The notes beneath the pieces were generated by a model. It saw nothing but the letters and a program-made list of their open reading frames with translations. It was not told the DNA's origin and did not search any database. From contig JAGVWS010000031.1 in the NCBI GenBank assembly GCA_018304165.1, positions 1 to 38,767 of the forward strand: a stretch of DNA of 38,767 nt, written 5' to 3'. The translations under genes were made by a program, and so were the position numbers. Shown one piece after another: positions 19,256 to 28,418 of the stretch. Within the stretch, counting starts at the first letter, position 1; each line of letters starts with the position of its first letter. The DNA comes from Candidatus Pacearchaeota archaeon (GTDB taxonomy: Archaea; Nanobdellota; Nanobdellia; Pacearchaeales; GW2011-AR1).

Positions 19256-19750
19256 ATGGTCTCTGTTAATCTTAGTGAACTCAACGATTTTCTTGGAAGG
19301 GCTGCTCTTTCTACTTATGCTGCTGGCGGAGAAGAAGTTGATCCTGAAGAAACAGGATTTAAGGAATTAGAATTTAAGGATGAAAGTGGAAAATGGTTTT
19401 ACAAGGATAGTTATTGCGGTTTTTTTCAGTCTTGGGGCAGGGAAGTTGTTTGGCTTGATGGGAAGCCTGTCTGGAATCAGATTTATGGCGGGGGAATGGC
19501 CAAAAAATTTCAGGGTGATGCTAATTTTGCTCATGAAACTTTCGATTTTTTGAAGAAGGCATTGTCTGCTGGTGAAAAAAAATCAGAATTTCAGCCAAGA
19601 GGTCCTAAATTATTCATTGCTGGTGATTGGCGTTATGTTTGTGATTGGAGCGGTGATATATCAAAATTTAAAGGCTATGAAGAAATATCTTTCAATGGAG
19701 AATCTGTCTTCACTCATGATTTTCTTGGAGGATTAGTTGTAGGGAAATGA
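19256..19750 (+). CDS. DUF5680-like protein
   Basis: WFYKDSYCGFFQSWGREVVWLDGKPVWNQIYGGGM pattern. Confidence 0.65.
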   Translation: MVSVNLSELNDFLGRAALSTYAAGGEEVDPEETGFKELEFKDESGKWFYKDSYCGFFQSWGREVVWLDGKPVWNQIYGGGMAKKFQGDANFAHETFDFLKKALSAGEKKSEFQPRGPKLFIAGDWRYVCDWSGDISKFKGYEEISFNGESVFTHDFLGGLVVGK

Positions 19751-20323
19751 TATCCTTTTAAAATCTTTGAACCTTCCCTTAGAGTCTTCTCTTGCTAAAG
19801 CTACATGATCTATTATCATTTCTTCTCTGAATTTTTTACGTCTCAATGCTTTTTTTGCTTTTTCAAATCCTTCCTTAGTTAAGTCTCCAAAAGCGACTGT
19901 TAAATGTGGTTTGTAAGGCCATGGTTGCTTGTAAGTGCTGAATCTTTTATCAGTGACTTTATTCTTGATATCGGCTGCTAGCTTGACAAGCTCTGGGGTT
20001 TTCTCAATCTTTAAGTAAACAACATAGTGTGTTAAGCCAAGACTTCTTAAGTTATCATGAATTAAAAACTCAAAATCCTTAACTTTGATTTTGAAGGGCT
20101 TGGAGTTTTTTGTTACCTCTTGAATGTCTCTAATTAATGAATTTATTGTTTTCGGTTTTTCATCGTCAACTTGTACTCCGTTACCAATAGTTATGTGGGG
20201 CTGCCAAGAATCAATACTCTTTCTAGAGCCAGTAACTCTTGCTAATTCTTTTTGAATTTTAATAATTTTATTAGACAACTCTTTGTCACAATAGATAACT
20301 AAGGGTAGAAAAGGTTTAGCCAT
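19733..20323 (-). CDS. 2'-5' RNA ligase-like 2H phosphoesterase
   Basis: Two HxTx motifs: WQPHITIGNG and YKPHLTVAFGD. Confidence 0.85.
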   Translation of the reverse strand: MAKPFLPLVIYCDKELSNKIIKIQKELARVTGSRKSIDSWQPHITIGNGVQVDDEKPKTINSLIRDIQEVTKNSKPFKIKVKDFEFLIHDNLRSLGLTHYVVYLKIEKTPELVKLAADIKNKVTDKRFSTYKQPWPYKPHLTVAFGDLTKEGFEKAKKALRRKKFREEMIIDHVALAREDSKGRFKDFKRISFPYN

Positions 20324-20336
20324 TTTTCATAATTAT

Positions 20337-20888
20337 CTATTTCTTCCTCACGATATGGTAAGTTAATCCGGCTCCTACCACCCCGCTCATTATCACTATG
20401 AGCCAGTTCACAATTGTTGAGTTAATAGATATCAGCGCAGTCTTGAAAGCAAACACAGTGAATATATAGAGAACAAAGAACCAGAATATATTGGCGAGAA
20501 TTTTCCAGTGCTCAATCCTGCTTTCTTCAATTACATTCTTTAAGTAAGTAGCTATCGCAAACCCTGCAACTATTAATATCAATGCTCCTGTCAGGGAAGG
20601 GATGACAAGGAGTATTGAGCTTAGCCAGCCCGTCAGTACAGGTATGTTCAATTCTACTAGCGCAAAATTAAGGAACAGGAGGTAGATTGACCATGTGATT
20701 ACCATTATGAACAGCTTGATGAAGTTGTAAGAGCGCGCCTTGTCCAATTCTCCTTTCTTTGCCATCTTCTTAAGGATTATATTAACCAGCGTCCCAAGTA
20801 TGACTCCGGCAACAATAAGAACAGCAGCAAATATGAGGTTTGTAAAAAAGTCACCTATGTCTATCTGAAGGATATCCTTTAATAGCAT
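20337..20888 (-). CDS. integral membrane protein with MscS-type conserved TM helices
   Basis: Four hydrophobic segments; ILIVAGFAIATYLKNVI and NIILKKMAKKG patterns. Confidence 0.65.
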   Translation of the reverse strand: MLLKDILQIDIGDFFTNLIFAAVLIVAGVILGTLVNIILKKMAKKGELDKARSYNFIKLFIMVITWSIYLLFLNFALVELNIPVLTGWLSSILLVIPSLTGALILIVAGFAIATYLKNVIEESRIEHWKILANIFWFFVLYIFTVFAFKTALISINSTIVNWLIVIMSGVVGAGLTYHIVRKK

Positions 20889-21378
20889 GATTTAAAGAAG
20901 TGTTTTATGTTTATAAAATTACTCTTTTTAGTAGAGGTATTGAAGCAGCGAGGATAGTTGTGGTTTCTTGGCTATATGCTTATTGAGTATCTCTGATGGA
21001 TAATTATTATATCAACATAAAAACAATATAGCTATTGTAAATTCTGATGATTAGAATAATATTTTCTCATAATCTCTGTGATAGATAATTCTAAAAACTT
21101 ATCATAATTAAAAGAATTATCTATATTAAGAATAATTCCATTATTAATTGGATACTATGTTTATAGCAGGTTCAACCGAGGGTAATTGCTAACAAAAGTT
21201 TAATTGTGCTCACTAAGCGGATTCAAATTATTGGTTGATTCTTTAAATCTTTCTGCTAAATTTGGACTGTATCGGAGAGACTGTTATCACAACTATCTTT
21301 ATATATCAGGCAGATTTTTCATGCCGATATTAAACAGGTTAATCGTAAATATCCCGCTAAACAGAGGTTTAAAGTACC

Positions 21379-22587
21379 ATGCGCTTCGCACACCTTTCTG
21401 ACTGCCATCTTGGGAGCTGGAGGCATCCGGAGCTTCAGGAACTCAATATGGCCTGCTTCAGGAGAACAATTGACATCTGCATTAAGGAGAAGCTTGACTT
21501 TGTCATAATTGCGGGTGATTTGTTTGATTCTCCGTATCCTCCGATAGAAATCCTCAAGGATGCATTCAGGGAGATTAGAAAGCTCAAGGATTCAGGAATT
21601 CCGTGCTTCTTCATAGCGGGAAGCCATGATTTCTCTTCCTCCGGAAAAACTTTTCTTGACGTCCTTGAGAATGCCGGGCTTTGCAGGAATGTATTCAATT
21701 CCCAAATAAGGGAAGGAGATGAGCACATTTATCTTAATCCGACAATAATAGGAGATGTTGCTATTTATGGATATCCGGGAAAGAAGACGGGGCTGGATGT
21801 TCCTGAAGTCAAGAAAATAAAGCTCATTGACGCCCCCGGATTTTTCAAAATTCTTATGCTTCACACTTCAATTAAAGATGCCATAGGAACCCTTCCCATT
21901 GATTCTGTAGATGAAACTCAGCTTCCGCATGCAGACTATTATGCTTTAGGACATCTTCACATTGATTACGAAAACAAGAACATAGTATATGCCGGCCCGA
22001 CCTTTCCGAACAATTTTGAGGAGATAGAAGAGCTTAAAGGAGGAAGCTTCTATATAGTTAATACTCTCCCGTTTGGTTTTAGGAAAATTCCTCTGGAACT
22101 AAAGGAAGTAGTCGGGATAGAAATGAAGATAACAAACGCCCTCGTCGCTACTGAACAGGTTTTGTTTGAGCTTGGAAAACACGAGTTAAAAGATAAGATT
22201 GTTCTTCTAAGGCTGTACGGGACTCTTGAGAAGGGCGGCCTGAACAACATTGATTTTCTTAAAATATCATCTTATGTTTTAGGCAAGGGTGCTTACTGCT
22301 TCCTTAAGAGCACTTCAAAGCTCCTTAAGGAAGAAACAGAGATAAAGATTGGCGACAGCGGAATTCACGCTCTTCCTAATATGGAGGAGGATATAATAAA
22401 GAGGTATATTTCAGAAAATAATTCCGGCATGAATAAATTTATTGAGCCATTAATACAAATTCTCTCTTCAGAAAAGAAAGAAGACGAGAAGACAATAGCC
22501 TTCACTGACAGGATAATATCTGAATCAAAGAGGGTGTTGAACATAGATGAAGAGCGGGGGGTATCTTGGGGAGGCGTTTTAAAATGA
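21379..22587 (+). CDS. mre11: Mre11-like DNA double-strand break nuclease
   Basis: MRFAHLSDCHLGSWRHPELQ, FVIIAGDLFDSPYPP, FFIAGSHDFSSSGK, ALGHLHIDYENKNIVYAGPTFP. Confidence 0.93.
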   Translation: MRFAHLSDCHLGSWRHPELQELNMACFRRTIDICIKEKLDFVIIAGDLFDSPYPPIEILKDAFREIRKLKDSGIPCFFIAGSHDFSSSGKTFLDVLENAGLCRNVFNSQIREGDEHIYLNPTIIGDVAIYGYPGKKTGLDVPEVKKIKLIDAPGFFKILMLHTSIKDAIGTLPIDSVDETQLPHADYYALGHLHIDYENKNIVYAGPTFPNNFEEIEELKGGSFYIVNTLPFGFRKIPLELKEVVGIEMKITNALVATEQVLFELGKHELKDKIVLLRLYGTLEKGGLNNIDFLKISSYVLGKGAYCFLKSTSKLLKEETEIKIGDSGIHALPNMEEDIIKRYISENNSGMNKFIEPLIQILSSEKKEDEKTIAFTDRIISESKRVLNIDEERGVSWGGVLK

Positions 22588-24641
22588 TTTTGAAGAAGAT
22601 TTTTTTGGAGAATATAAGAAGCTATGAACATGTGGAAATAGAATTTCCTTCCGGCTCTGTGCTTCTTTCAGGAGACATTGGCTCCGGGAAAACAACAATA
22701 CTTCTTGCGGTAGAATTTGTCCTGTTCGGCCTTCAGCCGGGCCAGAGAGGTTCTTCATTGCTGCGTTCCGGAAAAGATTCCGGCAGAGTATCTCTGGAAA
22801 TTGAGATAGACGGAAAGAACGTAATTATTGAGCGTGGATTGGAGAGGAGCAGCAAGACAATAAGCCAGGAGAATTCAGCAATAGTTTTCAATGGCGTGAG
22901 AGAGGAAATTTCGCACTCGGAGCTGAAGAACAGGGTTCTGAAGCTCCTGAATTATCCCGCAGAATTTGCCAAGAAAACAAACCTTCTCTACAAATTTACA
23001 GTTTATACCCCGCAGGAGGAAATGAAGCAGATAATTCTTGAGGATTCCCAAACAAGGCTTAATGCCATAAGGCATGTCTTTGGAGTGAACAAGTACAAAA
23101 ACATAAAAGAAAATATAGCTTTCCTTTCCACTCACCTCCGCGAGGAAATAAGAAACAAAGAGGGAATAATAAGAGATCTGGATTTAAAGAAACAGCAGCT
23201 TGAAGAGAGGGGAGAGATGCTGAAAGTCTTGGAGGAAAATCTCAAAGAATCTGAAAGAGTATACAATTCTTCTGTTGCCGGGAGAAAAGAAATAGAAATA
23301 GTAATGCGGGAAACTAAATCCAAGATAGATGAGAAAAAGAGACTTGAGCAGGAGATTGAAAAAGTAAAGGTGGCTATTGCCGGGAAAAAAGAGCTTATTT
23401 CAAATATGGATAAGGAGATTGCTCTTCTTAGCAAAGAAATAGAAGAAATAAAGAGATTGTCTTTTTCTGAGCAGGAATTAAGGAGGCTTGAGATTGAAAA
23501 AAGAGGACTTGAAGATCAGGAAGACAATAAAAGAAAGGAGAATTTTGAGCTTCTATTGAAAGTTAAATCTCTAAAAGCTAAGAATATGGAAATTCTTGCT
23601 CTAAAGGAGAGAATCATGAGAATACAATTCTGCCCTATCTGCCTTCAGAGTGTTGATAATGAATATAAGAAAAACATATTCGCAGGATTTGACAAAGACA
23701 TAGAGAAAAACGCACTGGCTCTGAAGGAAGGTGAAGCCAGCGTAAAGAGATTTGATGATGAGATGAGGCTTATTCTTGATAAGAGGAGGGAAATTGAAAA
23801 AACGCTTTCAGAATTTCATCTCATTAGGATGAAGCTCAACAGCATTAAAGATAAAGAAGCAAAACTACCTGATGATGAGAAGAGGAAGGAGAGCGCTGTT
23901 AAAGACATAGAAATGCTTTCTTCTCAGGTAGAGCGCCTTAAGGATTCAATAAGGGAGATTTCCAAATATGACGCTATTTTCATAAAGATAGAAGAGGAAT
24001 TTAAATCGGCTCTGAAAGTTGAGAGGGATGCTGATTTAAAGAGGAGCAGCATATCAAAAGAAATAGAGATAACTAATGACATAATAAAAGAGATGCATGA
24101 AGAGATAAAGAAGAAAGAAGATGTCAAGTCTCTTCTTGCAGTAATTCTTGAGATTTATGACTGGCTTGCAAATAAATTTTCTGAACTTATTGCGTTTACT
24201 GAAAGAAATGTCATGTTAAGGCTCAGGGAAGAGTTTGCCAAGTTATTCAATGAATGGTTCGGCGTCCTTGTTCCGGAGAATTTCTCTGTTTCCCTTGATG
24301 AAGACTTTACTCCCATAATCTACCAGTATGATTACGAGCTTGAATATAATTACCTGTCCGGCGGAGAGCGTACAGCGGTTGCTCTTGCTTACCGCCTCGC
24401 TCTCAACAAGACAATTAATTCAATGCTTAGCGACATAAAAACGAAGAATCTGGTTATTCTGGACGAGCCTACAGACGGATTCTCTGAACAGCAGCTTGAC
24501 AAGATGCGCGACGTCCTGAATGAGCTAAACGTAGAGCAGCTGATAATTGTCTCTCATGAGCAGAAAATAGAGTCCTTTGTTGAAAAAGTGATACGCCTGA
24601 GGAAGGAGAAAGGCGCGAGCGTGATTGTTAAGGCGGAGTGA
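22584..24641 (+). CDS. rad50: Rad50-like SMC ATPase
   Basis: Walker A GDIGSGKTTIL, zinc hook CPIC, signature YLSGGERTAVALAYRLAL, Walker B LVILDEPTDGF; RBS and ATGA overlap favour ATG at 22584. Confidence 0.95.
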   Translation: MILKKIFLENIRSYEHVEIEFPSGSVLLSGDIGSGKTTILLAVEFVLFGLQPGQRGSSLLRSGKDSGRVSLEIEIDGKNVIIERGLERSSKTISQENSAIVFNGVREEISHSELKNRVLKLLNYPAEFAKKTNLLYKFTVYTPQEEMKQIILEDSQTRLNAIRHVFGVNKYKNIKENIAFLSTHLREEIRNKEGIIRDLDLKKQQLEERGEMLKVLEENLKESERVYNSSVAGRKEIEIVMRETKSKIDEKKRLEQEIEKVKVAIAGKKELISNMDKEIALLSKEIEEIKRLSFSEQELRRLEIEKRGLEDQEDNKRKENFELLLKVKSLKAKNMEILALKERIMRIQFCPICLQSVDNEYKKNIFAGFDKDIEKNALALKEGEASVKRFDDEMRLILDKRREIEKTLSEFHLIRMKLNSIKDKEAKLPDDEKRKESAVKDIEMLSSQVERLKDSIREISKYDAIFIKIEEEFKSALKVERDADLKRSSISKEIEITNDIIKEMHEEIKKKEDVKSLLAVILEIYDWLANKFSELIAFTERNVMLRLREEFAKLFNEWFGVLVPENFSVSLDEDFTPIIYQYDYELEYNYLSGGERTAVALAYRLALNKTINSMLSDIKTKNLVILDEPTDGFSEQQLDKMRDVLNELNVEQLIIVSHEQKIESFVEKVIRLRKEKGASVIVKAE

Positions 24642-24724
24642 TTTATGCTATTGGTTTTTATAGCTTTATTATATTATAATAATTATCGTAAATTCTGATG
24701 ATTAGAGTAATATTTATTCAGAAT

Positions 24725-24828
24725 CTTCAAGAATGTTAATTCTTGAGGCCTCAAGAAGGTTACTTCTTGACGGACCGTCAAAATCTCTGATTTTGAGGCC
24801 TCGAAACATCAAGAACGTGAGTTCTTGA
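24725..24828. repeat. array of four hairpins with TCAA...TTGA 8-bp stems
   Basis: TCAAGAAT-GTTA-ATTCTTGA (24727-24746), TCAAGAAG-GTTA-CTTCTTGA (24751-24770), TCAAAATC-TCT-GATTTTGA (24778-24796), TCAAGAAC-GTGA-GTTCTTGA (24809-24828). Confidence 0.9.
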
Positions 24829-25020
24829 GTGTGTTCACTATAACACAAAACAATCAGGAATTATGCAGTCAACAATGCCACCATTACTCATTAAATAAGC
24901 GTCAACATTGAACATCCACTTAACTTACTTACTTCAGAAGATTGCTTCATCAACTACCAGCTCACCTCTGCTCATAACAAATTTAACAATTTATAGTTTC
25001 AAACAGTGAGTATATGTAAA

Positions 25021-25050
25021 ACCTTGCGCCTCACCGCAAGGTTTATAAAT
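25021..25050 (+). promoter_or_regulatory. psmB upstream region: palindrome ACCTTGCG-N6-CGCAAGGT adjoining TATA-like TTTATAAAT
   Basis: Perfect 8-bp inverted repeat 25021-25042 overlapping TATA-like box 25042-25050, about 64 nt before ATG. Confidence 0.5.
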
Positions 25051-25113
25051 CCGCAATTCAAAATAGAGATGTAACTAATATAAATTCTCTTGTAATTTTG
25101 AGGATTATTTAAT

Positions 25114-25791
25114 ATGAATAATATAAGTAATATGAATGAAGAAATAAGCAGGAATGTCCTGAAGACGGGCACTACTATTCTTGGTATTGTCTGCAGGGAG
25201 GGAGTTGTAATGGCTGCTGACAGGCAGGTCACTGCGGGAAATGTTGTTCTCAACAAAGACGCAAGGAAAGCCGTCCAGATAAATGATTATCTTGTAGGTG
25301 CATGGTGCGGAGGCTTCGCTGATGCACAGCTCCTGTCGAGGGTAGTGGCAGCTGAACTAAGACTCAAGGAATTAAGGTCTAAATCTCGTCCAACCGTCAA
25401 AGAGTCCGCCAGCCTGTTCGGAATGATAACTTACAGGAGTATCAGGCAGTTCTCAACGATTCCTTCAATAGTGGGATCCTTGGTAGGGGGCTTCAATGAA
25501 GACGGGAGCTTTGAGCTCTACAGTGTAGAACCTGCAGGAGGGATTGTCAAGGTTGAGGATTATGATGCAAACTTCGGCTCCGGAATGCCGTATGTTCTAG
25601 GATTGCTTGAAAGACAGTACAAAAGAGGAATAAGTGTTAAGGAAGGAGTAGATCTGGCGGTAGAAGCAATAAAATCCTCAACTCAGAGAGACACTGGGAG
25701 TGGATATGGAATTGATGTTTTCACAATAACCAAAGAAGGAATAAAGCATGTTGTAAAGCAGAGGATTGAGCCTAAGTATGAAAATGATTGA
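25114..25791 (+). CDS. psmB: proteasome beta subunit
   Basis: Propeptide then KTG|TTILGIVCREGVVMAADRQVTAGNVV; SGYGIDVFTITKEGI. Confidence 0.95.
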   Translation: MNNISNMNEEISRNVLKTGTTILGIVCREGVVMAADRQVTAGNVVLNKDARKAVQINDYLVGAWCGGFADAQLLSRVVAAELRLKELRSKSRPTVKESASLFGMITYRSIRQFSTIPSIVGSLVGGFNEDGSFELYSVEPAGGIVKVEDYDANFGSGMPYVLGLLERQYKRGISVKEGVDLAVEAIKSSTQRDTGSGYGIDVFTITKEGIKHVVKQRIEPKYEND

Positions 25792-25903
25792 TGAAATTTA
25801 TAGATGTTAGTAGTTTATATTAATAAGGATTTATCTTAAACAGAGATAATATCCCTCATCAATTAGCGATAATAAATTAAGAAGCCTCATGCAAATTGTC
25901 TGT

Positions 25904-26188
25904 AGTAGATTATTAGTTATAAATATTAAGTAAACCAGTTTGATGCAGCATCCTTAGCGAGATAATAAGCATAACATCAATAATCGCTTAGTAAATTATT
26001 AACCATAAATGTTAAGTGCTAAGTAAGTTAGTTTAACGCAACATTATCAGCAGTAAATTATTAACCATAAATATTAAGTGCTAAGTAAAATAAATAATGT
26101 TGAGAAACTTTATGCAAATTATCAGCAGTAAATTATTAACCATAAATATTAAGTGCTAAGTAAGTTAGTTTAACGCAACATTATCAGC
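25904..26188. repeat. degenerate tandem repeats (about 62-nt unit)
   Basis: 25990-26051 and 26127-26188 differ at one of 62 bases; 26052-26126 is a 75-nt variant; 25904-25958 is a diverged copy. Confidence 0.9.
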
Positions 26189-26202
26189 GTAATGTATATA
26201 AT

Positions 26203-26279
26203 ACTAATAACCAATCTATTAAATCATTGACTAATAACCAATCTATTAAATCATTGACTAATAATCACTCTCTTTAAAT
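26203..26279. repeat. 27-nt tandem repeat, two exact copies plus a degenerate third
   Basis: actaataaccaatctattaaatcattg at 26203-26229 and 26230-26256, then actaataatcactctctttaaat. Confidence 0.9.
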
Positions 26280-26324
26280 AAATTGTGAAAATTTTATAAT
26301 TTTTAAATCAGTACAAAACAAAAA

Positions 26325-28217
26325 ATGGCAGACATTTTAAAAACAATTCTCGCTGAATTGCCTGAAAAGAAAGTAAGCGAGTCGGCATTTGAAGGAGCAA
26401 ATATAGTTCTCTATACTGAAGACAAGGAATTTTTCAGGTCTTCAGATTCACTCATAAGGGAAATTGTAAAGAAGATAAAGAAGAGGATTGAATTAAGGGC
26501 TTCTGAGAGCATTTTGATGGGCCAGGAAGAAACGGAGAAGATTGTACGCCAATGCGTTCCGTCTGAAGCAGATATTACGGAAGTTTTATTTGATCCTGCC
26601 CGCAGCATCTTGATTGTTGAAGCCAAGAAGCCGGGAATTGTTATTGGCAAGCAGGGAAGCATTCTTCAGGAGATTAAAGAGAAGACTCTATGGATTCCAA
26701 CAGTTCAGAGAAGCCCCTCAATCCCGAGCAAGATTACTGAAAACATAAGAAAAGTTTTGTATTTAAACAGTGCTTACAGGAAGAAATTCCTGAATTCTCT
26801 TGGAAAGAAAATATACAAGGAGTGGAATCCTGAAAAGTCAAGGGGATGGGTTAGAATTACATGCCTTGGAGCTTCGAGGCAGGTTGGAAGATCCTGCTTC
26901 CTTCTTCAGACTCCGGAATCAAAGGTTCTTCTTGACTGCGGGATTGATGTAACAGGAAATAATTCAGAAAAATTCCCTTATCTGGACATTCCTGAATTCA
27001 AGCTGAATGAATTAGACGCTGTAATCATAAGCCACGCTCACATTGACCATGGCGGTTTGCTTCCGTACCTGTACAAAATGGGTTATAGAGGCCCATGTTA
27101 TATGACCCAGCCGACAAGGGATATTCTTGCCCTTCTGGATTTAGACTTTATAGGGGTTGCCTACAAGAAAGCCGAGGCTCCCCTCTACTCTCCTAAAGAC
27201 ATCAAGGAGGTGGTAAGGCATTCAGTATGCCTCAATTACAATGAAGTTACTGACATAACTCCAGATATAAGGTTGACTCTGTACAATGCAGGGCATGTTC
27301 TTGGAAGTTCGCTCATACATTTAAACATTGGAAATGGAAATCACAACTTTGTTTATACCGGAGATTTAAAATACGGCCGTACTCGTTTATTAGATCCTGC
27401 TATTGATACTTTCCCAAGAATAGAATCATTGATGATTGAGTCTACTTATGGTGGAAAGGATGATAAATATCCTCCGTACGCAGAGCAGGAGCAGTTATTT
27501 ATCTCAATAATAAAGAAAGTAATTGAAAGGAAAGGAAAAGTTCTTATTCCCGAGCTTGGGCTTGGCCGCTCGCAAGAAACAATGCTTGTACTTGAGGATG
27601 CAATGAGGCGTGGAGACTTGCCGCCCATCCCAATATACATTGATGGAATGATATGGGATATTAATGCTATTCACACAGCATATCCTGACTTTCTGTCTAA
27701 TAATGTAAGGGGGATGGTATTTCAGGACAAAAATCCTTTCCTGTCAGAGATTTTCAAGCGTGTTGGAGGCTCTCAGGAAAGGAAGAAAGTAATTGAGGGA
27801 GGCCCGTGCGTAGTTCTTGCTACGAGCGGTATGCTTGTCGGCGGCGCTTCGGTGGAATATTTAAGAGAATTTGCGGGCAACCCTAATAACAGCCTGGTAT
27901 TTGTATGCTATCAGGGAGTGGGGGGATTGGGAAGGATGATTCAGGATGGTGAAAAAGAGCTTCTGATTCCGAATAACGACGGAAAAGAAGAAGTGGTAAA
28001 GATAAACTTAGAAGTTCATACTGTCGGGGGTTTTTCCTCGCACTGCTTAAGAAACCAGCTCGTTGCTTTTATAAACAACTGCAATCCGCAGCCAAAGAGG
28101 GTCATGGTAGTTCATGGAGAGCAGTCAAAGAGCCTTGATTTTGCCTCAACAATCCATAAACTTCACAGGATTGAAACGAACGTTCCGAGGAATTTGGAGA
28201 CGATAAGGCTGAAGTGA
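26325..28217 (+). CDS. aCPSF1 / FttA: KH + beta-CASP metallo-beta-lactamase ribonuclease
   Basis: KH region ARSILIVEAKKPGIVIGKQGSILQEI; HAHIDHGG; GHVLGSS; C-terminal HTVGGFSSHC. Confidence 0.95.
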   Translation: MADILKTILAELPEKKVSESAFEGANIVLYTEDKEFFRSSDSLIREIVKKIKKRIELRASESILMGQEETEKIVRQCVPSEADITEVLFDPARSILIVEAKKPGIVIGKQGSILQEIKEKTLWIPTVQRSPSIPSKITENIRKVLYLNSAYRKKFLNSLGKKIYKEWNPEKSRGWVRITCLGASRQVGRSCFLLQTPESKVLLDCGIDVTGNNSEKFPYLDIPEFKLNELDAVIISHAHIDHGGLLPYLYKMGYRGPCYMTQPTRDILALLDLDFIGVAYKKAEAPLYSPKDIKEVVRHSVCLNYNEVTDITPDIRLTLYNAGHVLGSSLIHLNIGNGNHNFVYTGDLKYGRTRLLDPAIDTFPRIESLMIESTYGGKDDKYPPYAEQEQLFISIIKKVIERKGKVLIPELGLGRSQETMLVLEDAMRRGDLPPIPIYIDGMIWDINAIHTAYPDFLSNNVRGMVFQDKNPFLSEIFKRVGGSQERKKVIEGGPCVVLATSGMLVGGASVEYLREFAGNPNNSLVFVCYQGVGGLGRMIQDGEKELLIPNNDGKEEVVKINLEVHTVGGFSSHCLRNQLVAFINNCNPQPKRVMVVHGEQSKSLDFASTIHKLHRIETNVPRNLETIRLK

Positions 28218-28265
28218 GTTTGAGTTCAGCCTTATTAAACTATTATTAACTCAATCAGCGAGAAC

Positions 28266-28391
28266 ATGAAAAATAAAAAGATTGATTTAAGCGAGCTGGA
28301 TGATGATTTAATCATAAGTGAAAATAATCTAAAGTCAGTTGAAGAAGCTGAAGAAGATTTTAAAATGGGCAGGACAAGACGGCTAAATTAA
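28266..28391 (+). CDS. small acidic antitoxin-like protein, 41 aa (not in supplied track)
   Basis: MKNKKIDLSELDDDLIISENNLKSVEEAEEDFKMGRTRRLN*. Confidence 0.5.
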   Translation: MKNKKIDLSELDDDLIISENNLKSVEEAEEDFKMGRTRRLN

Positions 28392-28418
28392 ACATAATGA
28401 GCTGTTTTTACATTAATC

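Noticed and set aside
21040-21070. C/D box sRNA candidate (CTGATGA)
   Set aside because: No convincing D box and guide arrangement could be placed.
22875-23434. Minus-strand ORFs of 86 and 100 aa inside rad50
   Set aside because: Antisense shadows of the coiled-coil coding sequence; no start context or family features.
24999-25256. Minus-strand 85-aa ORF over the psmB start
   Set aside because: Covers the promoter and 5' end of a confident gene on the other strand.
25904-26279. Possible CRISPR array
   Set aside because: Repeats are contiguous tandem units without unique spacers of regular length, and no cas genes are visible.
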